From Clostridia bacterium (GTDB taxonomy: Bacteria; Bacillota; Clostridia; Oscillospirales; Acutalibacteraceae): DNA of 64,000 nucleotides. The DNA lies in the NCBI GenBank assembly GCA_017435385.1, contig JAFSFB010000001.1, positions 186,001-250,000 of the forward strand, given 5' to 3'. Every line of letters starts with the position of its first letter. The stretch's first letter is position 1. The position numbers were made by a program, and so were the translations under genes. Shown here in pieces: positions 32,483 to 40,859 of the stretch. The notes under the pieces were generated by a model. The model worked only from the letters and a program-made list of their open reading frames with translations. It searched no databases and had not been told where the DNA came from.

Positions 32483-33574
32483 TCTGATCGATTCAATGAT
32501 TTTTCTGAATTCTTCGGTTGCTCTGAATTCATCCGAAAGAGGATATCCGTCGGCAAGAGCATCCTTGATTGCATAGGCAATATTGTCGTGTCCGCCTTTG
32601 AATGCCGTTGCTTTGTTGAATTCAAGACCTTCGACGAGATATGAGGTATGGGTTGTGATGTCGGGCATGGCTTCGTATTTCACCGCAAGCTCAGCCTCTT
32701 TTCTGAAGCACTCCAGAGCACCCTCGTTGTCGCCGTTATGGTGTCTGATAACGCCGAGATAGCCGTAGTTGAATATGACAAGATAGCTGCTCTGACCGTA
32801 ATCCCCGTCAGGCATGGCTGTATTAACAAAATTCAGGTATGCCTCAATGATGTCCGGTCTGCGTTCAAGAATACAGCCTGCTTTGCGGTTTATGATTTCA
32901 CCTATGAGCTGAATCATTTCGGAAAGTCCCTTAGCGCACGCCATGTTCCTTTTTTCGCTACCTACGGGATAAAGCATCATCGACATATAATCTTTCGTGT
33001 TTCTCATAATGGGCATTTCTTCGAGAATGGGGTCGATTTCGGATATGTCAACGCCGCTGTTTTCCGTTTCGCTCAGCTCCTGAAGGAAATTGCACATAAG
33101 ACCTTTTGTCCACACTCTGATGCGGTCGTTCGTGCAGAAATTCTGAATTACGCCGTAAACTCTTTCAACCTCAGGCTTCAGGCTTAAATTGCGAGGGTCC
33201 TTGTAGGGATAGAGTAAAATGAGCATGTTCATATAGTTTGCAAGGAAAAGGTAATTGTCGGGGAATTCGGCAGCAGCTTCCTTCATAAGATTGCAGGCTT
33301 CATCATATTTCTGTTCGGATTTAAGAGCTTCGTATTTTTCTTCATAGGCTTTTATTCTGTTTTCTTTGTCAACGGTATTAACACCGAGAAGAAAATCGGT
33401 TGTGACACCGAAGAAGGAAGCAACAGAGGGAAGCAGCGTTATGTCGGGATAGCTTTCATGTCTTTCCCATTTGCTGACGCTCTGATAGGATACGCCTATA
33501 AAATTTGCAAGAGCATCCTGAGTGATGTTTTTTTCTTTGCGGAGCTTTTTGATGGTTTCTCCGATGTGAATCAT
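32480..33574 (-). CDS. Xre-family regulator with a long helical-repeat domain
   Basis: 364 aa: HTH at the N terminus (about 5-60; TQDALANFIGVSYQSVSKWERHESYPDI in parts: GVSYQSVSKWER) followed by about 290 residues of helix pairs resembling tetratricopeptide repeats (LFLANYMNMLILLYP, ALECFRKEAELA). This layout is that of peptide- or protein-responsive regulators, but no signal peptide gene is seen nearby. ATG at 33574 with GGAGG; promoter at 33620-33648 and a palindrome over the transcription start suggest self-repression. Confidence 0.83.
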   Translation of the reverse strand: MIHIGETIKKLRKEKNITQDALANFIGVSYQSVSKWERHESYPDITLLPSVASFFGVTTDFLLGVNTVDKENRIKAYEEKYEALKSEQKYDEACNLMKEAAAEFPDNYLFLANYMNMLILLYPYKDPRNLSLKPEVERVYGVIQNFCTNDRIRVWTKGLMCNFLQELSETENSGVDISEIDPILEEMPIMRNTKDYMSMMLYPVGSEKRNMACAKGLSEMIQLIGEIINRKAGCILERRPDIIEAYLNFVNTAMPDGDYGQSSYLVIFNYGYLGVIRHHNGDNEGALECFRKEAELAVKYEAMPDITTHTSYLVEGLEFNKATAFKGGHDNIAYAIKDALADGYPLSDEFRATEEFRKIIESIR

Positions 33575-33598
33575 TATGAATTTACCTCCGTTTTAATT

Positions 33599-33610
33599 AA
33601 CAGCGCTGTT
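33599..33610. promoter_or_regulatory. Palindromic operator at the transcription start of the Xre gene
   Basis: AACAGCGCTGTT, a perfect 12-bp palindrome 10 bp downstream of the -10 box at 33620-33625 and 25 bp before the gene. Confidence 0.5.
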
Positions 33611-33619
33611 TACAACCCA

Positions 33620-33648
33620 ATAATAACCCGAAAAAGCTCAAAAGGCAA
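33620..33648 (-). promoter_or_regulatory. Promoter of the Xre/helical-repeat regulator
   Basis: Minus strand TTGCCT, 17-nt spacer, TATTAT. Confidence 0.6.
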
Positions 33649-33738
33649 TAACTCATTTATTTAGCAAAACTAACCCGTAGGGCGAAAAAATCAACGAAAA
33701 GAATAATTTGAAATGCATCCTCAGTAAAATCAAAGAAG

Positions 33739-33808
33739 CGAATCCCACCGTAAAGAAAAAAGCCATCACGGCGATGCCGTAATGACTTTTCTTGGTGGAC
33801 CTGGTGGG
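33739..33808. repeat. Duplicated tRNA-Ala 3' end and terminator, outer copy
   Basis: 70 bp identical to 33927-33996: CGAATCCCACC, a terminator hairpin, then TGGTGGACCTGGTGGG, the last 16 nt of tRNA-Ala. Shift between copies 188 bp. Confidence 0.85.
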
Positions 33809-33926
33809 TAAATGCAGGGTTGCTTTACCGAGGAGTTCGACTTTCGGGAATCGCTGCAGATTTTTAATCGCTTAGCGGCTTGACGCCCTGAAAACAGTCC
33901 ACAGGACTGTTTTCTTAACGGGCTTT
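33809..33926. other. 118-bp segment between the two tRNA-Ala 3'-end copies
   Basis: No ORF. Contains a hairpin AAAACAGTCC / GGACTGTTTT (around 33892-33916). It is too short for a mobile element; it may be the scar left by one or by slippage recombination. Confidence 0.5.
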
Positions 33927-33996
33927 CGAATCCCACCGTAAAGAAAAAAGCCATCACGGCGATGCCGTAATGACTTTTCTTGGTGGACCTGGTGGG
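33927..33996. repeat. Duplicated tRNA-Ala 3' end and terminator, inner copy
   Basis: 70-bp copy that includes the true 3' end of tRNA-Ala (33981-33996) and its terminator. Confidence 0.85.
33941..33978 (-). terminator. Terminator of tRNA-Ala
   Basis: Minus strand stem GTCATTACGGC / GCCGTGATGGC with a 3-nt loop and a run of T. An identical hairpin lies at 33753-33790. Confidence 0.8.
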
Positions 33997-34056
33997 ATTC
34001 GAACCCATGACCTCTCGGATGCGAACCGAACGCTCTCCCAACTGAGCTACAGGCCC
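33981..34056 (-). tRNA. tRNA-Ala (anticodon CGC)
   Basis: 76 nt with encoded CCA. Acceptor GGGCCTG / CAGGTCC contains the G3:U70 pair that identifies alanine tRNA. D-arm AGCTCAGTTGGGAGAGC, anticodon loop TTCGCAT in TTCGG / CCGAG, T-arm GGGTTCGAATCCC. Confidence 0.94.
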
Positions 34057-34071
34057 GAAAATTACATTGAG

Positions 34072-34100
34072 ATTATAACCCTTTCTTTGCCCGTTGTCAA
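34072..34100 (-). promoter_or_regulatory. Promoter of tRNA-Ala
   Basis: Minus strand perfect TTGACA, 17-nt spacer, TATAAT. Confidence 0.85.
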
Positions 34101-34137
34101 TAACGGGGAGGAAAGAAAATGTCAGACATAAGAAAAT

Positions 34138-34166
34138 AATCCCGCAGAAAAACTGCGGGATTTTGT
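34138..34166 (-). terminator. Terminator of the zinc-ribbon gene
   Basis: Stem AATCCCGCAG / CTGCGGGATT with a 5-nt loop and T-rich tracts on both sides. Confidence 0.85.
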
Positions 34167-34172
34167 TTATGC

Positions 34173-34850
34173 TCAGATATCGGTATCGACTTCATAGACC
34201 TTCCATTTGCCGTCTTCCTTGATAAGGCAGGCGACGCCCTCGCCCTTGTCGCTGTCGTCCTTGCCTTTATATTCGATGTCAAAGTCGATTTCGACGCCTT
34301 CTTCAATTTCGATTCTTTCAAGGTCCTCGTCAAGCTTATATGTTGATTTGATGAGCTTGAGCTCCTTGGCTGTCATGTCGTCGACCTTTGTGATTTTTAT
34401 GTCGATTTTCACTTTGTTTCCGTAAAGCTCCTCGAGCTTCTCGGCTTCTTCGTTGAGCTTTTCTTCAACCTCTTCCTCGAGCTTGGTTCCCTCAACGATG
34501 TCATAGATCTGTTTTTCGCCTTCAGGCATAACATCGATATATTTTTTGACATTCTGCTTTTCAATGGCGCTGAAATATTTTCTGAGAGCACCTTTTGCGC
34601 CCGTATTGGGAACGATGATTCCGAAAACAAAAACGAGAATGAGAGTCGCAACCGCAACCAGCGGAAGAACAAGCTTATTGAATCTCGAAGCCATTGCCTT
34701 GGTATCGGGGCTGAGCTTTTTGAGAGAGGAGAGCTTTGCGAGAATATCCTTTGCGGTCGGTCGGGGAGTCGGAAAAATGAATCCGCAGACGCTGCAGGTT
34801 TTTGTTTCGTCCGAGGTCTTGAAACCGCATCTCATGCAATATTTTGCCAT
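34173..34850 (-). CDS. Membrane protein with N-terminal zinc ribbon
   Basis: 225 aa: double-Cys zinc ribbon at the N terminus (YCMRCG, CSVCGF, residues 4-23), a short cytoplasmic linker, one membrane helix (about 60-82), then an acidic extracytoplasmic domain with Glu/Lys-rich coils (EEEVEEKLNEEAEKLEEL) and a DUF5105-like fold reminiscent of proteins with IEKQNVKKYIDVMP. Function unknown. ATG at 34850; promoter 34910-34939 is very strong, so it is probably well expressed. Confidence 0.72.
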   Translation of the reverse strand: MAKYCMRCGFKTSDETKTCSVCGFIFPTPRPTAKDILAKLSSLKKLSPDTKAMASRFNKLVLPLVAVATLILVFVFGIIVPNTGAKGALRKYFSAIEKQNVKKYIDVMPEGEKQIYDIVEGTKLEEEVEEKLNEEAEKLEELYGNKVKIDIKITKVDDMTAKELKLIKSTYKLDEDLERIEIEEGVEIDFDIEYKGKDDSDKGEGVACLIKEDGKWKVYEVDTDI

Positions 34851-34909
34851 GGTAACGAATACCGCCTTTCTATGATAAACGACAGGATTTGTCGGATTTT
34901 GTTACTGAC

Positions 34910-34939
34910 ATTATAAACAAAAACGCCCCTTCATGTCAA
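34910..34939 (-). promoter_or_regulatory. Promoter of the zinc-ribbon membrane protein
   Basis: Minus strand TTGACA, 18-nt spacer, TATAAT. A short inverted repeat CGACA / TGTCG lies in the leader (34880-34894). Confidence 0.75.
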
Positions 34940-35009
34940 TATCTATTCGCCCCGACGGGCGGATATAACAGAAATGCAGATATGCCCTTGCGAACATACC
35001 TGCATAATT

Positions 35010-37736
35010 TTATGCTTTGGGGAGCTCGACGACCGATTTGAACAGATCGCCGTCAACGCTGATTGAGAACTTTCCTTTCTGAAGCTCGCAGAGGTTCTTT
35101 GCAATCGAAAGACCCAGACCGCTTCCTTCGCCCGTTCTCGAGCTGTCGCCTCTGACGAAACGCTGCATGAGCTCCTCAGCGGGAACATTCAGCGCATTTC
35201 TGGAGATGTTCTTTATCGTCAGAACGGCATATTCTCCTTTTTCGGAAACATCGGCATAAACTCTCGTTCCCTCGAGGGCATATTTGCGGATATTCGAGAA
35301 AAGGTTTTCAACAACTCTCGAGATCTTCATCGGGTCCGCCATGACATTGACGGGAACATTCGGGATGCTGAGAACGATGTCAATTCCGCAAGCCTTCAGC
35401 TCATCCTCGTGTTCGCCGACAGCCTGCGCCGCAAACTCGCACAGGTTAATTCTTATCGGATGAACCTCCATCGCCCCCGATGAAGCCTTTGAGGCTTCGA
35501 CAAGGTCCTCAATGAGCTTTTTCATGCGGTGAGCCTTTTCGTCGAGAATGGAGATATATCTGTTCGCATCCTCACCCTCAACATTGCACCGCCTGAGCAG
35601 GTCAACATAGCTGACGATCGAGGTCAGGGGAGTTTTGAGGTCGTGCGAAACATTCGTTATCAGCTCCGCCTTCATGCGCTGATCCTTGACTGCACTGTCA
35701 ACGGCATCCCTGAGTCCGTCGCCGATCGAGGCAATGTCCTCGCTGAATTCCTTGAGGAAGAGCGGCATGCGCTCGGTGTTTATCTTCGCATCCATATCGC
35801 CGTGGCGGATATCCGAAACCGTATGCATGATTCTGTCTACCGAAACGATGATGAGAACGCAATAGAATATTGCCGCAAGGTCTAATATTACCGCTATTAT
35901 GAGAAGAACGAGTCCTTCTTCTCCGCCGAAAGCAAGGGCAAAAAATCCGAGAAGAGCATTGACAACGAAGAATGCGGTTACCGCAACGGCGGAAACGATT
36001 CTGAATTTTTTGGTTTTGCCCTTTGAATAATCGGCGGTAAAAATATATTTCAGATTCTTAAAGAATACTCTGAGCTTTTTGAAAAGCCATCCGACGGGCA
36101 TGAAAATATATCGGCAGAGAGTATGCTTCGTGAAGGATCTTGCCCTGATATTTCTTGCAACGCTCATAAGAAGAACGGTCGGAGTTATGAAGAAGATCGC
36201 AGCGAGCAGGGCGGATAAGGAGCTTGAAGCCGTGCCGACAATTCCCGCAAGACGGATCTCAAATTCGCCGTTATAGATGAAGTTTGACGGGTAAAGCTCG
36301 TTGATTGCAAGAATCACAACGCCCCAAGCACACAGCAGCATTATTCCTGTCCCGAGAGCGAGATTCAGCTCAAACGGTATTTTGTCATAGAAACAGATTC
36401 TGACTCCGCCGTCTTCGGTTTTGCCTGCTGAGGCGATGAGCCATATTCCGACTGCGCACGCAAGAACAAAGAGGATCAGAGCTGCGGGAAGGCAGAAAGC
36501 AGGCGGGTTGAATTCTTTATCCGAATGCTCGTTATAGAGAGTTTCGCTTGCTGTTATGAGATCGCCGTCGCCCTTGAGCGGATTATAGCTGAAATATGCC
36601 CATTCGACATCATCGCCCTCGGTGGTTGAGAGATAGACGAGAGGGGAGTTGTTGTCGCCTTCGATCAACTCATAATAAAGCTGGGCGAGAAGAGCACGGG
36701 TGTCCTCCGCCTGCCTGTCAGGGGGGATATATTTTCCGCCTTCAAAAGAGTCGATCAGTTCGCCGCCGAGCTTCTGAAGAATAACCTCTCTGCTGTCCGA
36801 CGGAGAAACGCCGCAGTTGGTGAAGACCTTGCCCGAGCTTTTGAATTTGACCGCATGGCGGATGCTCGGAAGTCTGTCGATTGCAAAATATCCGTTTACT
36901 CCCGATTTATGAGTCCGATAAGAATCTTCGAGCGATTCACGGTAAGAATTCTCGATTGAGAGCAGGAAGGCTTCACGGGAGATCTCGCCGTAGTTGAGGT
37001 TATAGCCGTTATATGTTGTATGAAAAATGAAATTCAGCGCATCGCTGATCTTGTTGATATAGTCTGCGTCAAACTGATTGATCTCATCGTCGGGAGAATA
37101 AACAAAGCTCGTTACCTCTTCAGGCTGAGAAGGAACCTCGACAACGGGAGCAATTAATCTGACGGTTTCAGGCTTTTCAAAGCTGACCGACTGAACGGAG
37201 TCCGCCGCTGTCGGCTCGGAAACAACGATATCCTCGCCGTTTGAGAAGGTTTCAGATTCGTTGCTTCTGATATAGGTATAGCTGTTGAATTCGTCCTCTG
37301 TAATCATCGAGCCGTCATAGGTGAAGAAATAAACCGTGCCGCCATGCTCAAGTCGGTATCTGTATTTATTGCTTTTTGTCACATAAATGCCGATGTCCGA
37401 ATTGTCAAGCAGATCATAGCTGCTTTCGGCGGTCTGCCTTTTGATATCGTATTCGTTTTTCAGATTTCTGCCGTAAGAGGTCTTCTCATACTCTTCGATA
37501 GTACCGAGAACATGGACCTGACCTTCGTAGATCGCCGCCCGTTCAACGGCATTCAGAGCATCTCTGAATGCGGCTGTCTGCGTGAAAGGTCGGTTGTCAA
37601 AGGAGTTATAGACAAACTCGCTTTTGAAGAACATGCTTGCAAAATAGCCCGAGGATGCAAAAAGAAGAACGGCAAGCACGAAAGCAATTATCCTTGCACC
37701 TGTTTTTTTATTTATACTTTTCAATTTTATATCCAA
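35010..37736 (-). CDS. Sensor histidine kinase, large extracytoplasmic sensor
   Basis: 908 aa, long for the family. N-terminal membrane helix (about 13-33), an extracytoplasmic sensor of roughly 370 residues, several membrane helices (about 405-660), then a kinase: H-box SHDLKTPLTSIVSYV with His698, N-box NLFSNIRKY, and G-box GEGSGLGLSIAKN. The start is taken at a TTG (37736); a second in-frame TTG 12 nt on is also possible. It overlaps the response-regulator gene by 29 nt, so the two are coupled. Signal unknown. Confidence 0.9.
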   Translation of the reverse strand: MDIKLKSINKKTGARIIAFVLAVLLFASSGYFASMFFKSEFVYNSFDNRPFTQTAAFRDALNAVERAAIYEGQVHVLGTIEEYEKTSYGRNLKNEYDIKRQTAESSYDLLDNSDIGIYVTKSNKYRYRLEHGGTVYFFTYDGSMITEDEFNSYTYIRSNESETFSNGEDIVVSEPTAADSVQSVSFEKPETVRLIAPVVEVPSQPEEVTSFVYSPDDEINQFDADYINKISDALNFIFHTTYNGYNLNYGEISREAFLLSIENSYRESLEDSYRTHKSGVNGYFAIDRLPSIRHAVKFKSSGKVFTNCGVSPSDSREVILQKLGGELIDSFEGGKYIPPDRQAEDTRALLAQLYYELIEGDNNSPLVYLSTTEGDDVEWAYFSYNPLKGDGDLITASETLYNEHSDKEFNPPAFCLPAALILFVLACAVGIWLIASAGKTEDGGVRICFYDKIPFELNLALGTGIMLLCAWGVVILAINELYPSNFIYNGEFEIRLAGIVGTASSSLSALLAAIFFITPTVLLMSVARNIRARSFTKHTLCRYIFMPVGWLFKKLRVFFKNLKYIFTADYSKGKTKKFRIVSAVAVTAFFVVNALLGFFALAFGGEEGLVLLIIAVILDLAAIFYCVLIIVSVDRIMHTVSDIRHGDMDAKINTERMPLFLKEFSEDIASIGDGLRDAVDSAVKDQRMKAELITNVSHDLKTPLTSIVSYVDLLRRCNVEGEDANRYISILDEKAHRMKKLIEDLVEASKASSGAMEVHPIRINLCEFAAQAVGEHEDELKACGIDIVLSIPNVPVNVMADPMKISRVVENLFSNIRKYALEGTRVYADVSEKGEYAVLTIKNISRNALNVPAEELMQRFVRGDSSRTGEGSGLGLSIAKNLCELQKGKFSISVDGDLFKSVVELPKA

Positions 37737-38403
37737 TTCCCCACACCACCTTCAAATATTTTGGTTCCTTGGGATTGATTTCGATTTTTTCACGGATTCG
37801 CTTGATATGAACGGTCACGGTTTTTTCGGAGTTATATGCAGGCTCGTTCCAGACAGCCTCATAAATCTGAGAGGTTGAAAGAACTCTGCCGAGATTTTCC
37901 ATGAGGATGTTCATGATTCCGTATTCGGTTGCGGTGAGCTTAACGGGCTCGCCGTCAAGAGTCAGAGTTTTTGCAAGGGTGTCAAGAGTAAGGCCGCCCG
38001 TGCGGATAACGCCCTCTGCGACCTCCATTGAGCCGAGTGCCGTGAAACGGCGGATCTGCGATTTGACTCTTGCCATCAGCTCAAGAGGATTGAAGGGCTT
38101 CGTTACATAGTCGTCGGCGCCGAAGGAAAGACCCATGATTTTGTCGGTATCCTCGCTTTTGGCAGAAAGAAGGATGATGGGAATGTTTTTCTTCGCTTCC
38201 CTGAGCCTCAGAGTTGCCTGAAGACCGTCAAGCCCCGGCATCATGATGTCGAGAATAACGCAGTGAACCTCGTTGGAATTGACCTGCTCGATGGCCTGCC
38301 TGCCGTTTTCGGCACGCAGAACATTATAGCCCTCGAGCTTCAGATATATTTCGACGGAATCAAGAATCGCCTTGTCATCATCGCAGACAAGAACCGTATG
38401 CAT
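37708..38403 (-). CDS. Response regulator, OmpR/PhoB type
   Basis: 231 aa. Receiver: acidic pocket Asp8-Asp10, phospho-acceptor Asp52 (ILDIMMPG), Lys102 (TKPF). DNA-binding winged helix: LTATEYGIMNILMENLGRVLS and VHIKRIREKIEINPKEPKYLKVVWGIGYK, seen in parts such as LTATEYGIMNIL and VWGIGYK. Partner of the overlapping kinase gene. ATG at 38403 with GGAGG upstream. Target genes unknown; the sortase/SpoIID cluster upstream on the same strand is a possible target. Confidence 0.94.
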   Translation of the reverse strand: MHTVLVCDDDKAILDSVEIYLKLEGYNVLRAENGRQAIEQVNSNEVHCVILDIMMPGLDGLQATLRLREAKKNIPIILLSAKSEDTDKIMGLSFGADDYVTKPFNPLELMARVKSQIRRFTALGSMEVAEGVIRTGGLTLDTLAKTLTLDGEPVKLTATEYGIMNILMENLGRVLSTSQIYEAVWNEPAYNSEKTVTVHIKRIREKIEINPKEPKYLKVVWGIGYKIEKYK

Positions 38404-38557
38404 ATGAACACCTCCGAATTTTTCCCTTGGAACAGTTTCATTTTAAAGCTCCGCAGTTACAATCGGTTATCAGAATTATTACAAATTTATTAAAAATAAA
38501 GCAGCTGTTGAGAAAGGAAGCTGAATGGAGTTTTCTTCGACCCAACTTTATCGACAG

Positions 38558-38605
38558 CTAAAGGCGGAAGGTATATATACATTAATTATAATATACCGCT
38601 CCGCC
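38558..38605 (-). terminator. Terminator behind the CinA/SpoIID fusion gene
   Basis: Minus strand long stem GGCGGA..GGTATAT / ATATACC..CCGCC followed by TTTAGC; weak T-run. Confidence 0.6.
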
Positions 38606-38611
38606 TGAATA

Positions 38612-40828
38612 TTAATCGGGAATATATTTTATTGAAAAACAATGCGAACGGATTTTATAGTCGCAGACCTCGCCTCTGAAACGGTTGCCTCTCATCTCCT
38701 TGTTTCCGACTCTGATAAGAGAAACATAACCCGTGTCGGAGCTGACCGTTCCGTCATGGGAAACGATTTTCAGCCATTGAGAGGGGTCGTCGCCGAGGAT
38801 GATGCTTTCATCATAAGCGAGGATCATTTTCTTCATGTCCTCGGAGCTTACCGTAAAGGTTGATTGTTCAACCGTTTCGGGGCTTGATGCGCCGCCCGAA
38901 AGATAGGCATAGTTTCCGCCCCAGACGGAATTCGCCGAAACCGTTTTGCCTGCGGAGCTTGCGAAGTAGCAGGTGAATGCGGCAGAGCCCTTGTAGTCGA
39001 CATAGTCGGGCTTCGGGGTATCTTTCTCATCCGACATGCCGAGAACCTCGAGGCAAGCCTTATGGGTTGCGGTGTTTTCGTATTCCCAGCCTGCCGAAAA
39101 GGCGTGGCGGGAAGAATCGACATCGAAATTATATGTTTTTGCAAAGGTGTAGACAGCAACGATCTGCGCCTTTATCGCTTCTTTCGGAGCGCTGTTTCCG
39201 ATTTCTCTGTAAGAGGTCTTGCAAAGATATTCAACAAGGCCGTAATCCGTGCCGCCGTATCTGACGGATTCGGGAACGGAGGAGTCGGTTTTCAGCGTTG
39301 TGCCGGGATAGTAATGGGCGAGAATCTGTTTATAATCCTTGCCGCTTTTTGCCATGGAGATTGCGCCCTCCTGACTCATGCCGACACCGTGTCCCCAGCC
39401 GTAAACCGTGAAAACGAAGGTTCCGCTCTGAGAATCGGGCTTGACGGGCTGAGCCGTTGCCGAAGCGGTCGGCTTCTGAGTGACGGGCTTTGTCGGTGCG
39501 GCGGTTTGGGGAGCTTTCGTTGTTTTTGCCGCCGTCGTTTTTTCGGTAACCGAAACGGCAGGCTTTGTTGCCGTCTGAGTCGGAGCATCGGTTGCGGTCT
39601 GCCCTGCGGTCGATGCTTCCTCGGTCACGGCATCGGTCGGAATATCGGGAAGCCCGATTTCATCGAGAATGCCGCTTTCGCCTCTGAAGCCGAAATCCTC
39701 TTCGGTCAGAGGCTCGGTCAGTTGGGTTTCGGGTTCTGTTCCTGCGGCATAGACAGCCGCATTCTGTTTATCTATGTATGCGTTGCCTGCAACGGTATGC
39801 TGCGTTTCGTCATTTCCGCCTGCGAACATAGCGACAAGAAGAGAAATGATAACCGCCGCCGCAATTCCGATCGCCGCAATGATGATCGGCAGGATCGGAT
39901 TTTTTTTCGGTTCGGTTTTCGCAGGGGGATCCGGATTTATAAGTGCCCCCGCACCTGCAAGCTCTTCGAGCATTTCGCACAGCTTGGTTATTGCCGCTCC
40001 CGCAAGATGCTTCGTGTCCTCGCCGTCCTCGGCAAAGACCTTTGCAAGCCTTGCTCTTTCGGAGTCCGCAACGCAGACGGTAATGAATTTTCCGTCCGTT
40101 TCGGAATCTGCACAAATGTCGGAAACGGAAACTCCATAATCCGCCCCCGTGTTTTCTTTTGCTGATCTTGCATATTCGGCATCGGCGTTTTCGCCCTGTG
40201 TCTGACACGGAAGAGGGGAGAGCGTGAAGGCTTCTTCGCCGCCCTCAACGCTTGAAACAACCGCCATGAGCGCACCCGAAAGACCTTCGGGGGCAACGCC
40301 GAGAGTTTTTTCGGAGCTGATTATCGCCGACAGACTTTTTCTGAAGCCTGCCGCCGCTTTTCTGTCATCGGAGCTGTCGAAGATCTGACCGAGAAGCTCC
40401 GCAAGCCTGCTTTCAATAAGGGGAAGAAAAATTATTTTTCTGTCCTTTTCTTCATAAATGAAAGCCGAAAACAGACCGTCATGCGTGATGATGCTTTTTG
40501 CCCCGACGGGAATGGCGGAGTGGATTTCAATTTCCTTTTCACCCAGCTCGCATTCCTCGCCGATTGCAACGGTGACTGCGCTGCTTCGGACAGTCTGAGC
40601 TCCGATGGCTTTCAGAAGAGCAACCTTTGTTTTGAGAAATATTTCTTCGGGAGCAGCAACAACGGCGGTGCCGAAATCAGACCGCCTGAGCACCGAAGCG
40701 AGCTGCGACGGCGCTTTGAAATCTATGATATGGGCTTCTTCCGCTCCTTCGATGCTCTGAATGAGCATCTGAGCCGCATCGCTGTTCAGCCCGGACTGCG
40801 GAAGAAATATTCCCGTTTTGTCAATCAT
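38612..40828 (-). CDS. Fusion: degenerate CinA cytoplasmic part, membrane helix, permuted SpoIID domain
   Basis: 738 aa. Residues 1-150 read like the MoaB-type domain of CinA (PVGAKSIITHDGLFSAF, KIIFLPLIESRLAELLG), and 165-292 like the CinA C-terminal amidase (ALMAVVSSVEGG, TGADYGVSVSDICADSE, GKFITVCVAD), but the catalytic ESCTAG of true CinA is APEGLSG. A helix (311-336) leads to a Thr/Pro/Ala-rich linker (400-465) and a SpoIID/LytB-type domain in which GHGVGMSQEGA (480-489) and YYPGT (506-510) come before PKEAIKAQIVAVYTFA (548-563); in canonical SpoIID they come after. SpoIID acts on peptidoglycan. Last gene of the sortase operon; the ribosome site is weak. Confidence 0.78.
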   Translation of the reverse strand: MIDKTGIFLPQSGLNSDAAQMLIQSIEGAEEAHIIDFKAPSQLASVLRRSDFGTAVVAAPEEIFLKTKVALLKAIGAQTVRSSAVTVAIGEECELGEKEIEIHSAIPVGAKSIITHDGLFSAFIYEEKDRKIIFLPLIESRLAELLGQIFDSSDDRKAAAGFRKSLSAIISSEKTLGVAPEGLSGALMAVVSSVEGGEEAFTLSPLPCQTQGENADAEYARSAKENTGADYGVSVSDICADSETDGKFITVCVADSERARLAKVFAEDGEDTKHLAGAAITKLCEMLEELAGAGALINPDPPAKTEPKKNPILPIIIAAIGIAAAVIISLLVAMFAGGNDETQHTVAGNAYIDKQNAAVYAAGTEPETQLTEPLTEEDFGFRGESGILDEIGLPDIPTDAVTEEASTAGQTATDAPTQTATKPAVSVTEKTTAAKTTKAPQTAAPTKPVTQKPTASATAQPVKPDSQSGTFVFTVYGWGHGVGMSQEGAISMAKSGKDYKQILAHYYPGTTLKTDSSVPESVRYGGTDYGLVEYLCKTSYREIGNSAPKEAIKAQIVAVYTFAKTYNFDVDSSRHAFSAGWEYENTATHKACLEVLGMSDEKDTPKPDYVDYKGSAAFTCYFASSAGKTVSANSVWGGNYAYLSGGASSPETVEQSTFTVSSEDMKKMILAYDESIILGDDPSQWLKIVSHDGTVSSDTGYVSLIRVGNKEMRGNRFRGEVCDYKIRSHCFSIKYIPD

Positions 40829-40859
40829 GGATTTTCACTGTCCCTTCTTTTCGGAATAA

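Noticed and set aside
33739..33996. Prophage or integrative element at tRNA-Ala
   Set aside because: Only 118 bp lies between the repeats and no integrase was seen in the window.
33766..34041. A 91-codon minus-strand reading frame over tRNA-Ala
   Set aside because: It runs through the duplicated tRNA 3' end and terminator; no ribosome site or protein-like composition.
39062..40165. A 367-codon plus-strand reading frame with Cys/Gly/Arg-rich protein
   Set aside because: Antisense shadow of the CinA/SpoIID fusion; composition is typical of shadow frames in this DNA.
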